Positions 11,701 through 22,682 of a stretch of DNA of 64,000 nt are shown one piece after another. Location: the NCBI RefSeq assembly GCF_000471905.2, contig NW_006499858.1, positions 297,279-361,278 on the forward strand. Direction: 5' to 3'. Positions within the stretch are counted from its first letter, which is position 1. Every line of letters starts with the position of its first letter. Below the pieces are notes generated by a model. It did no database searches, had not been told where the DNA came from, and was given only the letters and a program-made list of their open reading frames with translations. Origin of the DNA: Amborella trichopoda (lineage: Eukaryota > Streptophyta > Magnoliopsida > Amborellales > Amborellaceae). The translations under genes were made by a program, and so were the position numbers.

Positions 11701-14700
11701 TAGAATTCGAAATGAATACATTCGGAGGAACTTAGATGTAGCTCATATAGATGATAAGATGAGAGAAAGTAGACCTAGGTGTGTTGGCCATGTGCTGCGT
11801 AGACCCAGTACAACACTTGTTAGGAGGTGCGGGTTGTTTCAAGTGGACGGCTCAGAAAAGGCAAGGGGTAGGCCCAAAAAGACATGGTTGGAAGTAATAA
11901 GAAAAGATATGGCGATTTATGGCCTCACTGAGGGTATGGCCCTTGATAGAGCAGAATGACAGACTAGGATTCGTATAGCCGTCCCCAAATAGTTGGGATA
12001 AAAGCTCTAATGATGACGATGACTTATGGGTGATTGTTTTCGATGGGTTGATGCGGGCTGCTATGATATGGTGGTGAAAAGCGATAACGATGGAGAAGGG
12101 GCAACGAAGGAAGTGGAGGGATGAAGAGAGATAATGGGTTCAATAAGGGGAAAAAACACAATGTACTTTGGAGGATTAGGATAGTGGTCCCTGGAGATGA
12201 AAAGAAAGAAAAAGACCTAGGTTTAGTTAGAGAGAGAAGAAAACCAAATTTTTGAACAAGTGATTCCAAAATTTGCGCCTTACCTGTAAGAGAAATCGAC
12301 CAAAAAAACACTGCACCCAAACACTGATCTATTTGATGTTTGAGAGTGCATTTGGCTAAGGCTTGACTAGATTAATAAGTTAAAGAAAATCTGCACGTGT
12401 TGCTGTCCTTCACGGATTGATAGTCCACAAGGAGCATGAAGATGGAAATCGATGAAATGACTTTGCTCACTCTCATAGTTTTAAAAAGCGGACCGCCCAG
12501 CGCCTAGGTGGTTGCCTAGGCGGTTCAGAAGGCCTGGGCGCATCGCCCAGGCCTAGGCGGATATCCCTGGGCGCCCTCCTGAACCTGCCTAGGTGGCCAC
12601 CTGGGGGAGGAAATACGGCTCCTTGAGTGTATTTTTTGGTCATTTTTTTAATACTAAAGGGGAAAAATTGTGGGTTTTAAGTTCATTTGAAACCTAAAAC
12701 CCATTTGAGGCTATTTTAGAGAGAGAAAACCTCCAAAAACAAAATTCTACTAGGCCACCTAGGTTCTGGGCACCTGCTTGAAAGTCCGCCTAGGCGTTGG
12801 GCGGCCTGGACCCCTTCGACCGCCTAGCGCTTTTTGAAACACTGCTCACTCTACAATAGATTCAGCTCTGAGACCATGATGGATTTCATAGAAGTAAAAG
12901 CACTTGATATCTTGGCTGTATTGTAGAGAACAAAACACTGAGAGAGGAATGGAACCTTTCTTGAAATGCTTGTTACTAAGATGGAACTCTAATAGGATTT
13001 ATGTATAACATATAATTTTGGATTGTACCAAACTACCCCTTCACTAATGCATATAATGAGAACGTAAGACAATACACATGTAGACAAATATTATACAATT
13101 ATATTTATTATTCTCTCTTTCCTGGATGGGTGGACCTTCATTGGAATTCTTAGTGCAACTTTGGATTTCCCATGCACTTCGAGAAAGCTTATGCACATGA
13201 CATTCTTGTGACGTGCATTTATATATGAATTTTCATGTAAATTTATGTTCTTTTCTTAGGAAGAATGTGTTTTAAAAGAATGTACTTCAGTTCGGCCTTC
13301 GCTTGACATGTAGAAGCTTCATTAAATCCAAAATGTACAAAGGATAAATACAATTGCAATATTCCCTTATGATGGTAAGCTCATTAGATCAAAGTTACCC
13401 TCAAGTACCCCCACATTTTCTATGCTGATTTAGACTCCCACATTTTCTATGCTGATTTAGACTCACTCACCACAAATCTGATTTAGACTCACTCACCACA
13501 AATCTTACATCATTCACGTATTGACCCAAATAAGTTCAAAATGTCATCATATGCAACTCTTTACCTCTACAGGCATGAGGATTTTCCTCTTACGCACATG
13601 ATTTTCTTCTATCTTGCTAAAATTGAAGAAAGTGGCTTCATTTCATAGTCATGTGGGATGTCTTTGATTTTGAGGTTCACATACATGGGTCCATGCACAT
13701 ATAAAAAATTGGTATATTTTAATTATTAGAAATCAAATGGCAACAACCAAGGGCCAAGTGTTTTTGCCACTATTTGTGCAACTTTAGATTATTTGGGTGT
13801 TATTAGAGTTGTAGGGTTCATTTGTACATCTGTCTTTCTTATAGACAAATTTGAAGCATGTGGGTGTCCATACCAAAATTTCGGGATATTAGGAAAGTTT
13901 AGCAACCAAAGATTTTAGAAAAAAATTGAGGAATGTGTCTCTTGAGTTAGGTTCGGACACGTTCAAACACTTTCTATGCAACTTACCCCCAACCTAACTT
14001 TGTCTCTCACTGTTTTCCCCAAAACAAATTTTCTATGCAAATACCCCTCCAAGGGAAAAAGTTCATTTTTTTTTAGACGGAATGCCCTTTTTGTACACAA
14101 AAATCATTTTGGCGAGATTTGACGTTGCCTTTTGGACCCTAGTAGCACATTGTCGGAGCACATAAGTGCCGGACCACCCTAGTACAACTACTGGACCGAA
14201 ACTAAGTATTGCCGGTTTACATAGTGCTGGATCCCTGGAATCCATTAACATCTACTGTCGGACCTCCCTTTGCAGCTATCGGACCGCACTTTACACAGTG
14301 TTGGAGCCCTACTGTTGGACCGCACTTACATAGTGCTGGAGCCCCTATTTTGGTGGGATAGAGGAGAGAGAAGCGTGGGTAAGGTAAAAGTAAGGGAGGG
14401 TAGTTTAGGCATTTTTTTATTTTTTATTTGGTTGGGGGGGTATTTGCATAGAAAGTGTATTTTGGAGAAAAAAGTGAAAGAAAAAGTTAGGTTGGGGGTA
14501 AGTTGCATAGAAAGTGTAGTCTTGGGGGTTTTTTGTAATTTTCTCTATTTTTAAATATACACTCTTTTCATTCTGCTGGATAGTCTCAAAAACCAAGTAT
14601 CTGAAACGCACCCTAAAAATTATTTTGGTTTTTAACCCAATGATCATAGACTGTCCATCTATGGGATGATTAGATCTAGGTTTTAGAGGGATTCCTTTTC

Positions 14701-17700
14701 ATTGCAAAATTTTTAGATGGACTTATCATCATTAGATGAATTTCTTTAAAAAAAAATTGATTTTGAATTCTTAAGGTGCAGATCTTAATGTCCACTAAAT
14801 GGAAGGTTTGGATTCATGGTTAGAAAGGGACTGATTTTGTTTTTCTAGAGAAAATTATATGTTTCTTTGTGGGATTGGTTGTTGGAATGAAAATGGTGCC
14901 ATGTGCAAAATTTATGTATGTATGTATGTATGGAAGGTCTGGATTCATTGTTAGAAAGTGACTGATTTTGTTTTTCTAGGGAAAATTATATGTTCCTTTG
15001 TGGGATTGGTTATTGGAATGAAGATGGTGCATGTGCAAAATTGATGTATGTATGTATGTGTGTAGCCAACTGGCTAGTGCAACTGACTAGCTAAGTTTAT
15101 ATCATTGATTTTGAGGATACCTTGGCATGATAATGTCTGCTTGTACTATAGGGACTGAGAGTAGTTAATAGCCATCTCGAATGTGTAGAACATTCTATCT
15201 TGGTGTCTCGAAGGTAGACAAGATTGTACCGTGTTGTCCGTTAAGGCTCTTTATGGTATGAAAAGGTATCTTTGACTTGCTTTCAAATATTTAGAGATGT
15301 GATATTAAATTGCTTCTTGCAGAGTCACTGTTCGATTTTTATTTATTATATGTGCCCTGGGATTGTTGTTTCGTGTGTGATGATGTAGATAAGAATTCAT
15401 ATAAGAAACTTCTGCTGAATTTTGAGTTTCAGATGGACTTATTGACATGAGGTGCAGGGTGTATAGTATGGGTATTGTATGGGTATAGACTTAACTTTAC
15501 ATAGGATATTGGTCTGAGTCATTGCACTGATAGCAGAAGATGGATACACCCCTCAAATTGAGTGTTGAGCAGTTGGTCTCGTGGCAGATCCAGTAGGTAC
15601 TCAGTAAGAAGCCTCATCTACATGTCTAGGACTTCACCTTTGTTGTTTATGTTGTTCTTGTGATCAGTGGTGAATCATCCTTGAAGACCAAATTGTATGC
15701 TATATTGGATTGTTTGTTTGCTTTTGTATACTCCAGGGCAAGGTTTACTATTTTTGTCATCGTCAGCTGCCTTGAGTTAGTTGCCTATGCATATACTATT
15801 CTTGTGGTCAGTGGTGAGAAAAGTACAAGGGTAGAGGGTAAGGCAAGCAACAGATGGCTCAGTACAAAAAATGAGATATAGGCCAAAAAAAAACTATACA
15901 TCCAAAAATGGTGGCGAAGCCATGGATCCACCAAAATAGAAAATAAAATTTGCGGGACCAATAGCTCAAAAAGGTCCCCGTCGTGCTATCAGAAGTGCTC
16001 CGTCTTTAGCGAGGCCATGGCAATTGAGTTGGCCTTGCGCCACATATGCCTCCAAATGTTGAAAATTTGTCAAAAATGTGCTCGGGTCTCCACGGGCAAC
16101 GTGAGGCCCAAGAGATGACATTTTTGGAGTCCCCTTCAATGACCAAAAAAGGGTTTCATTCGGGGTTGAAGCATTTAAGGCCTTGCGAGGAGGGCAGGAG
16201 CCTCCGCCTTGGTTGAATCCGCATGACCAATGTGTTTGGAGAAGGAATGAATGGTGGAGCCCTCTTTGTCCCTGAAGATTTACCCTATTCCAGCTTTGCT
16301 AGGATTGGCAAGGGAGCAACCATCAAAATTTAGTTTAATTTGGTCTAGCTCTTGTGGTCTCCATAGGGAGGTGGGGGGATTTAAGCAGGCCTTAAAGTTA
16401 GCATAACTTCTCAATATTCTATGAAGTGTAAAAAACACTCTGTCAGAAGTGCCTTAATGGTTGTATGATTCCTTGCCCAAAAGATCACCAAGGATCTGGT
16501 GCACTCATTCAGAGCAGAAATGTTGGGACCGCGGAAGATTCTGTGGTTTCTACCAGTGGATCTTAATTCATTATTGGTTTTTTCTAAAACCAAAGACTGT
16601 CTCAGACTTGCCAGGATCCTAAGTCTGAGTCACCTGGTCCCACTAGGGGGTGTCCCGAGTGGGACCAGTGATTTAATAACATATAAGTTCAGGGGCGGGG
16701 GAATACTCTGGTGTGATTCTGAGATTTTCCCAGGAATCAGCAGGTTCCTGACCCGAGCCAACTCGGGTGAGTCCCTAGTCGGCAAAATGTTTCTTTAAAC
16801 CTTGTTTTGCTGTCAATCTTTTTCACTTTGTAGCATGTCATCAGGGCTATGGTTGAATACCTGTATGCAGTCATCTTAATAGGAAGGAGAAGTGTTATTT
16901 TTCTGGATATCATTCATGCATGTTGTCATGTAAGTGAGAGTCTTAAACCTACTATTGTGTAAAAAATTGATGTTGATGGATATGCATGTACAAGCTAATT
17001 AGCCACACCTTCATAGGGACAAATTCAAGCAGCAATAATCCAAAAAGAGAGGGTTAACCAACGCAGCAAGTAGAACAAACTGTTAGGATGCCTCTGTAGA
17101 ATGCTAGCTAGTTGACTGTTATGTATATCAAGTATTCAATTTAATACTTTGTGATTCATATTGCTAGTTAGTTTTGTTATTTTGTGGATTCCCGGGCTCA
17201 GGTTGTTAATTTGGCTTATAATTGTTAATTGTATATGTGTGTGTTCTTTCATCTTATGATGTTATCTAGCACTTTGTATTACCATCAACTCACATCATTG
17301 TACTTCCAATTTACCCATATAGATTGCTGTGAGCTTTTGCTGCCTCGTAAGAAATTAAAGCCGCTTAGAGAAGCATTTTTTCCCAACCTTTATATGTGGA
17401 GAAAATAACAATTACTATGGGAATTTCTTTTTGCCTTCTAGTAATAGACTTCTAAGGGATATGAGCTTGACCATTTTAGGATATCTCTTGGCCCATGATG
17501 AAACGGTATTGTTATATGTTTTTAGGCGGTTTGGCACTTGGCCAGTTGGCATGCTTGCCCAAGGCAAAGCAAAGACCATACTTGAAGGCCCTGTTTGCAA
17601 TGGAAGTCAAGTAGTTGGGTGGCATACAAATGAAAAGAGCAAGAGACTCCGTAGGTTCCATGTTGATATGTCAGGATTTGCCTTCAATAGCACCATATTA

Positions 17701-18712
17701 TGGGATCCTAAAAGGTGGCACCGGCCAACTTCTGATCCTGTAAGGCAGCTGGACACAGTCAAGGAGGGTTTTCAGGTAATGTATAAATAGCATATATGGG
17801 ATTGTATATAATGAGACCACTTACCTTTGGTACAAGGAGGTCCCAATTTCTTATAACCATCCGATGTGAAATCTAATAGCTTGGTGTGTTACAAAGTTAA
17901 GTTCGAGAAAATATCTTTTGAACATTGAGCTTGGTCAATGGAAATTTTTTTCTTTTGGGGTGTTTTTTTTGGGGGTGGGGGGGAAAGGGGGCTGTGGGTG
18001 CAGAGTAGTAAGAGTAGTTTCTTTTCCTCCTTGTCCTCCTCCCTAGGGAGGGAGGACTGATTGAGATTTTAAATAAGCTTTGATCGTTTTCCACTGCAGC
18101 CAATGCATATTCTTTGAGTAAAGATAGTTCTGTTTGGCTGGACTATTTAGTAATAAATAAGTCTATTAACTCCCTTGCTCATTCAAGGGTGTACAAGGAA
18201 AGAGCTTGATCCACATTGCTATTTAAGGGCATGGCACTTTCCTTCCCATGTTTATTGAGAATACCCTGCAAAATGAGCCCCGGCCATTTTAAAAAGTGTG
18301 TTTTTCATTTGTTTCTGAAGAGCTCCATTCTTAATTGAAATTTTTGAGTAGTCCAAATGGGGTCTTCGGTTCAGTAATTTTGTGAGCACGGTTTGTTACG
18401 CTTCATTTCTTTGTCCTTGTTTGTTTAGTCTTGTAAACTCAATATGTAATCAGAAATTTTGGCGCAGTTGTCAATTTTTTTCCTTGATTTCCTTTATGAT
18501 TTACTAAAAAACCAATCTGTTTTTTTTTTTGGGGGGGGGCGCAGGAGACCACATTTATAAGGCAAATTGTTGAAGATGAAAGTCAGATGGAAGGCCTGCC
18601 GCAAGATTGCTCGAGGATTATGGTTTGGCATCTTCACTTAGAAGCTCCAGACCTTGTGTACCCAAGAGGCTGGGACCTTCAAAAGAACCTTGATGTCATC
18701 ACTCCTTTATAG
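4833..18712 (+). CDS. IRX14: IRX14-type GT43 glycosyltransferase (xylan backbone), three exons
   Basis: The coding exons are 4833-5770, 17526-17775 and 18545-18712, giving 451 aa; all joins keep frame and use GT-AG introns. IRX14 proteins are Golgi type II membrane proteins that work with IRX9 and IRX10 in elongating the beta-1,4-xylan backbone. Visible here: a basic cytosolic N-terminus ([15 protein letters not shown]), one membrane segment at about residues 90-109, a stem, then the GT43 domain from about residue 198 ('[11 protein letters not shown]'), the HQRN motif (274-277) and the DDD metal/nucleotide-sugar motif in FADDDNVY (294-301). The C-terminal part carries '[18 protein letters not shown]' and '[20 protein letters not shown]', both typical of IRX14 rather than IRX9. 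Length is slightly below Arabidopsis IRX14 (about 500 aa). The frame is intact and looks functional. Family calling is from memory of the motifs. Confidence 0.92.
6183..6310 (+). repeat. Interspersed repeat, related to 23607-23760
   Basis: About 125 bp shares phrases such as 'taataagggtgagga' and 'gtgtaaaac' with a copy at 23607. In the 23607 copy the end resembles an RTE LINE tail ('ccccaaataatttcg...gatgatg'), so this may be an RTE-derived or SINE-like repeat. No internal promoter boxes were identified. Confidence 0.45.
8503..10302 (+). mobile_element. Solo LTR, ~1.8 kb, family shared with 30093-32077
   Basis: It starts TGTTGGAGTTTTGTGGCC and ends near CCATACCTTTCA. It is flanked by 'aaaat' on both sides (8498-8502 and 10303-10307), a 5-bp target duplication within one base of slippage. 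The reverse complement of 30093-32077 matches it end to end. No internal coding region remains, so this is a single LTR left by recombination. The superfamily cannot be told from the LTR alone. Confidence 0.7.
10303..11489. other. Repeat-derived filler with a GA microsatellite
   Basis: No gene is recognised. Two GA runs at about 10835-10861 and 10882-10902 flank a short unique spacer. The stretch probably belongs to the broken copia interior or to older insertions. Confidence 0.4.
11490..12025 (+). mobile_element. 5'-truncated RTE-type LINE, 3' end
   Basis: A 125-codon open frame at 11582-11959 encodes the C-terminal end of an RTE-type reverse transcriptase: '[20 protein letters not shown]', then '[16 protein letters not shown]', then '[15 protein letters not shown]'. 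It is followed by the RTE 3' tail ('ccccaaatagttgggataa') ending in a GATGAT-type microsatellite. The upstream portion is missing, as is usual for LINE insertions. A second copy is at 32530 and a tail-only copy at 22641. Confidence 0.8.
12474..12844. mobile_element. hAT-type MITE (371 bp) with 8-bp target duplication
   Basis: The left end reads CATAGTTTTAAAAAGCGG and the right end, read on the minus strand, CAGTGTTTCAAAAAGCGC. Perfect 8-bp duplications 'ctcactct' lie at 12466-12473 and 12845-12852, the mark of hAT transposition. The interior is made of inverted GC-rich 'gcctaggcgg' motifs and has no coding capacity. Related copies: 44724-45296, and probably the ends of the block at 29670-33505. 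Confidence 0.88.
13917..14548. mobile_element. Mutator-like element with internal short-repeat array, copy 1
   Basis: Inverted arms of roughly 90 bp share 'ctatgcaacttaccccca' and 'tttgcatagaaa...' on the opposite side. The right terminus (rc GAGAAAATTACAAAAAACCC) matches the left end of the copy at 22683. Between the arms, about 14105-14345, lies an array of degenerate 18-28-bp units around CTGYCGGANC. The left end is diverged and no clear 9-bp duplication is visible, so the start is approximate. Confidence 0.65.
14811..15062. repeat. Tandem duplication, 121-bp period
   Basis: Two copies, starting at 14811 and 14932, share 'gactgattttgtttttctag' and both end in a short 'tatg' microsatellite. 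The copies differ at only a few positions, so the duplication is fairly recent. Confidence 0.8.
15890..16390 (-). mobile_element. L1-type LINE fragment, RNase H domain
   Basis: Read on the minus strand, about 16350-16080 encodes a piece like '[20 protein letters not shown]' followed by '[20 protein letters not shown]', the start of the RNase H domain found at the 3' end of plant L1 elements. The frame is broken and the rest of the LINE is not visible. The exact edges are uncertain. Confidence 0.6.
17526..17775 (+). CDS. IRX14: IRX14-like exon 2
   Basis: The exon completes codon 313 (AG+G) and encodes the middle of the GT43 domain: '[20 protein letters not shown]', '[13 protein letters not shown]', '[20 protein letters not shown]'. 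The acceptor is 'gtttttag' and the donor TTTTCAG|gtaatg; the exon ends in phase 0. Confidence 0.92.
18545..18712 (+). CDS. IRX14: IRX14-like exon 3 and stop
   Basis: The exon encodes '[20 protein letters not shown]', then '[20 protein letters not shown]', then a C-terminus '[13 protein letters not shown]' and TAG at 18710-18712. The acceptor follows a T/G-rich run ('gggggggggcgcag'). Family members carry the same invariant WHLH segment. Confidence 0.92.
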   Translation, partial: ETTFIRQIVEDESQMEGLPQDCSRIMVWHLHLEAPDLVYPRGWDLQKNLDVITPL

Positions 18713-18781
18713 TAGGGACCATGTCTACTGGATTATCTCTTTTTGGAGACCCAAGGTTTGTAGCATGTATGATGTATCCAA

Positions 18782-18787
18782 AATAAA
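18782..18787 (+). other. Candidate polyadenylation signal of the IRX14-like gene
   Basis: AATAAA lies 70 bases past the stop codon, a normal distance for a plant 3' end. Plant signals are loose, so this is suggestive only. Confidence 0.4.
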
Positions 18788-18799
18788 AGTTCGTAGCAT

Positions 18800-19778
18800 A
18801 TACCATGTGGTGTCTGTTTGAGAAAGTACACGTGCATAGACATGCATAGCACATATTCATACGTACATCAATATACATGCATGGATGCATAGGTACTAGA
18901 TAGATTTGAACCTGGATAATACATGGATGCTACACGTAATGTTGATTGCTTGTGCCCTCATGTATGTATGAGCAGCTCTGTGTGTGTTGCACACATGTGT
19001 GTGTGCATGCGTGTGTGTGTGTGTTGTCCTCTATACATAAACTTTGGTTGGTAAAGATATACTGAAAAATTGGAAATACCATATCTGAGTTCATGTTTGG
19101 CGATTTCCTTGATTAACTTTGTCAATTCCTTAAGTGATTTATCATACCCACGAGGAAGTACTTCATCCTTAGTAATTTCTTGGATGGATCAGGCTAGCTT
19201 CATAAAATTTCTGTCACACAAGCTTGGCTATTCTATTAAACTGGACGTTCAATCCTTTTTTCTGTTTATTTATATATTTATTTTTATAGGAGTTGCCATA
19301 TGGCTAATCTCTTAAACTTTATGTTGAATATTCTTGATCTTTTGGCCTTTTTCTAATAGGAATTACGAAATGTGGTCTTCCATGCTCCCCAAGCAAAGGA
19401 TATATGGCAAGTCGGCCCCTGTCATTTGCCACTTGGTGGTGATTGTATTCGGTAATTGGTGGATTCATTATTTTTTATGGGTGGGTCAATTTTCTCAATT
19501 TACTGTGATTTTTATTGATGATTCTCAAAGGCAGAAGGTGATTTTAGTTGTTTTGTTTGCTTCAATCGGCTCAAAACTTGCTGCACGCCAAATGGTGATG
19601 CCTTGTGGAGGAGGAAAGTGTTTTTGATTACTAATGGATTTTGTATTCCTCTTGTAGAGAAATTTGTGTTCAGCAATTTATCTGTTTACCATAAGCATTT
19701 TATCAGCATTTTTAGCACCATCTTCAGCATCAAGTTGAAGTTGGGGGGATGAAAGATACATGAAATGAAGACGGACAA
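18800..19778. other. Intergenic, no gene recognised; TG microsatellite
   Basis: A (TG)n-type run lies at about 18978-19024. A 97-codon open frame at 19334-19627 has no family resemblance I can name and is left as probably non-coding. Confidence 0.5.
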
Positions 19779-20547
19779 CCTTAGGGGCATGTTTGGTGAT
19801 TGGAAATTGCGGATTACCTGGGACCTGGAAGTTCTGGCTCCCTAGAAGTGGGCACTGTTGATATCCGTAAGTTTTGGAATACTTGTTTGATGACAATTGG
19901 TAGTTCAAGGACCAAGATTGGGCTTCAGTAATTTAACCAAGTTTCACGGAGATTAGGCTTCCCGGCTTCAAAGAGAGAGGGGGGGGGGCACAATTAGAAA
20001 GAGATGACTTAAAGGAATATGATTAGAGAGAGCAATGATACATTTAGAGAGAGAGTAAAGAGAGAAATGGACATGGTTAGAGAGAGAAATTAGAAAGAGA
20101 AACGGTATGGTTAGAGAGAGAAAGAAATAACACGAGATGTTAGAGTCAAAGAAATGACAAAATTAGAGAGGGGAGCTTAGAGAGAGAAAGAGAGAAATGG
20201 CACTATTAAAGAGTGAGGGAGAGAAAATGCATGGTTAGAGAGAGAATTTGGAGAGAGAGAGAGAGTAGTCGCAGGTGTTAGGGAGAGAGGGCATGGTCAC
20301 ATAGGGAAGGAGTTTGGAGAGAATTCGAGGAAGGAAGAACCCAAAAAAGTGTATAAAAAAAAGGTTGAGAGTTGAACTGAAAAAATGAGATAACCAAACT
20401 TTCATGGGGGTAAATTGCAAGTTCTCATTTTTTGAAAATCCAAAGCTAGTTTTTGTAGCATTCGTTAGCAAACAAGGAAAGTACTATTGAAAACTGGAAC
20501 CTCCATTTCTTGATCTGAAATTTCTTGTTATCAAACATGCTCTAAGG
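19779..20547. mobile_element. MITE-like element, TIR CCTTAGRGCATGTTTG
   Basis: The left end CCTTAGGGGCATGTTTGG mirrors the right end (rc CCTTAGAGCATGTTTGAT), and both lead into A/T-rich 'ggaaatt'-like sequence. The interior at about 19980-20330 is a degenerate GA-rich array of 'agagagagaaatgg' units. There is no transposase. It could be a Harbinger- or hAT-type MITE; target duplications are unclear. Confidence 0.6.
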
Positions 20548-21544
20548 CCGTCATAATACAAATAAATGACAAGTAGTGCATGAGAATACAAAATGTGCAC
20601 TACTTGTAGCCGCCGTAAACTGTTACCAGATTTATTGAAAAACGGGCCTGCATGGTTTGTACTTTGTACTAGAAAGTAACTGCAATAAAAAGTAAGGCAA
20701 AATTATAGATTCCCCCAGCCTAAATTTTTCACATGCATTTTCCGTGTCTTAATAAGCAATCCCAAAAAAAACAAAATTCAATTTTCACCTTAGATATGAT
20801 TATATTGAGTCCCTTTCAACAATAGATCTTGACAATCCATTTGGTAAATTTTAAAAGTAGGTCTTTTATAATTCAAAATCAATTCTTTGTTTTTCATTTT
20901 TAATATTCTTAATCTAATGATAATAAAGTGATCTAACTTGAAAAGGGAATTTTGTTTTTTGAAGATCCAGATCTAAGCATCCCACTAAATTGGATGATTT
21001 ATATTAATTAAGCTAAAAAATACTTCCGAAGTTTTGTTTTTATATTGTCTTTTTGTGATAGTTCGTTACAATGAAAAATCTATATTTAAAAAATTGAGGT
21101 CAAACAAATGGCTCTAACATAATTTTTGAAGATGGTTTCATCATATTACTATATAACATTTATATGGAACCACTCCCCTAAAAAAAGAAGACAGTTCAAT
21201 CAAGAGAAATCATAGGTGCAAGAAAAAATAACATTTGCAACAATATAATAACGATTTAGGAACTCTGAAAGTCCAAGAAGAACAGGGCAGTTTACCTGAA
21301 AGAAAATATTACCAAACAGAGAGGAAGACGAAACCTAAACTGCTCTGACGCGGGTGTCTGAAAACAAAACAAAAAATGATGGGCTTCTAGATTTTGATGG
21401 ATAATGTCGTGGGACTCTGTATTATAGAAATCCAATGTTTTTCTAGAACTCTCAAGCAAACTTTCATGGTGGTCTTATATGACCTAGCAAACCCTATTTT
21501 AACTCTATTTTATAGAGAATTTAAGTTATTTTAATATGAAAGAA
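20548..21544. other. AT-rich intergenic stretch
   Basis: No gene or RNA is seen. The stretch from 20860 to 21000 resembles 14640-14810 ('gatctaaggatc...'-type sequence), so an old shared repeat is likely. Confidence 0.45.
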
Positions 21545-21921
21545 GTTTATATAAGGTTGCAACTTTAAAATGTAGAATTAAAGATGTACTTAAAAAAATC
21601 CATCGAAAAAGGTTGTTTCAATGTTGAAAGTTGACCATCTCAACATTGAGATGCATGAATATGAAAAAAAATAAAAAATAAATTTTAGTCTAAAAAATAG
21701 TGCATCTTGCAACACATTATCTAGACCATTGATTTTCAAAATTTTCGTATGTTTATAGATCTATTTGATTTTAATCATTTTGGAGTTTAGAATTTTATAA
21801 TTAGCAATGAAAATAGATTTTTAGAAATCTTAAGAATTTTTTACACAAAAATTACATATTATGATAAATTTTGAAAGTATGCCTTAATTAGATTGTTTAA
21901 GGTTGCTGCTTTATACAAACC
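21545..21921 (+). mobile_element. MITE family C, plus copy (~377 bp)
   Basis: It begins GTTTATATAAGGTTGCAACT and ends TGCTTTATACAAACC, so it is terminal-inverted like the copy at 2794. The interior matches copies 3594 and 23947 along its length. Confidence 0.7.
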
Positions 21922-22640
21922 ACACCTTTTTAAGATGACCCTCAAAATCTGGGATCTAGGGGAGTCATCCACTCATTGTTGGGGAAGAAGTTTTTTCTAT
22001 CTAAAAAGCCTTTTATCACTAAAGGTTGGGAAAGAGATTTTCTTTTTCTAAAAAGCCTCATCATCATCAAAGTGTTTTTTCAACTAATAGGAGTCACTAC
22101 ATGAATATTGGTCCCTTATTCTGCTTTATTATGTGACATAGCTTTAGTGTGGCCATAAGTCTCCATAAAAATAAAAGATGAATAATACATATAATATTGT
22201 TGGAAAAAAATTAATTATGATAAAACAAAAAATATGTGGCACATGCAAGACCTCATGGCCACACGCACTATCACAAGGTGAACCCTCACCATAGCATTTA
22301 CTACCGCCAAACATGAAAGTTTTGCTATAGAATCTGAAATTTTCGAATCAAACATACCTTAAAGTTTTGGACCTAATTGACATGTACCAAGATGCGTTTA
22401 TGCACTATTCATTTGTTTAACATTTTACGTACTTTGTTTCACATAAAGAAGTACACCATGCACGTAGGTGGAATTTTTGTACATAAGGTGTCAATTGCTG
22501 GAATGCCTTGCTTCTATCAAGATTTTATGCGTGCACAGGTGTATGCTCCCCATGGCCTTTCCCAAGCTTGGATGAGAAAGGAGGAGGGTTGTGTTAGGTT
22601 GGTAGCTTATAGTAAACTTTTGTCACATTTCTATTATGAA
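21922..22640. other. Intergenic, no gene recognised
   Basis: A 99-codon open frame at 22377-22676 runs into the LINE tail and shows no protein family. Nothing else was found. Confidence 0.45.
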
Positions 22641-22682
22641 TTCAGATCACTTGATAGAGCAGAAATGGCGGAATAGAATTTT

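Larger units (their letters stand above)
6527..13112 (-). mobile_element. Broken Ty1/copia element, minus strand, with nested insertions
   Basis: Two related ~240-bp sequences at about 6527-6770 and 12877-13112 are read as the LTRs. Next to the right one, the minus strand carries a primer-binding site like TGGTCTCAGAGC (12865-12876), close to the usual initiator-Met-tRNA site. Next to the left one is a purine-rich tract (rc of 'cctccacctcaagctg'). Reverse transcriptase and RNase H remnants lie at about 6830-7730 on the minus strand. The element is old and broken many times. A solo LTR (8503-10302), an RTE tail (11490-12025) and a hAT MITE (12474-12844) lie within its span. Confidence 0.65.
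5771..17525 (+). other. IRX14-like intron 1, 11.75 kb, repeat-filled
   Basis: The phase-2 intron runs from gtatgc to 'tttttag'. It holds a broken copia element (6527-13112) whose span includes a solo LTR, an RTE tail and a hAT MITE, then a Mutator-like element (13917-14548), a 121-bp duplication and an L1 fragment. 5771-6180, 13113-13900, 15065-15885 and 16400-17525 hold no gene I can recognise. Small direct repeats occur near 13420-13500 ('gctgatttagactcactcac'). Confidence 0.85.

Noticed and set aside
11582-11959. 125-aa open frame as a host gene
   Set aside because: It is the C-terminal end of an RTE LINE reverse transcriptase, with the LINE tail right after it.
14063-14554. Overlapping 60-94-aa frames
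   Set aside because: They are translations of the Mutator-like element's arms and array, not genes.
4833-18712. IRX9-type assignment of the GT43 gene
   Set aside because: The N-terminus and the [13 protein letters not shown] and [15 protein letters not shown] stretches fit IRX14 better than IRX9.
19334-19627. 97-aa frame downstream of the IRX14-like gene
   Set aside because: No recognised family, no nearby promoter or splice context, and composition like its surroundings.
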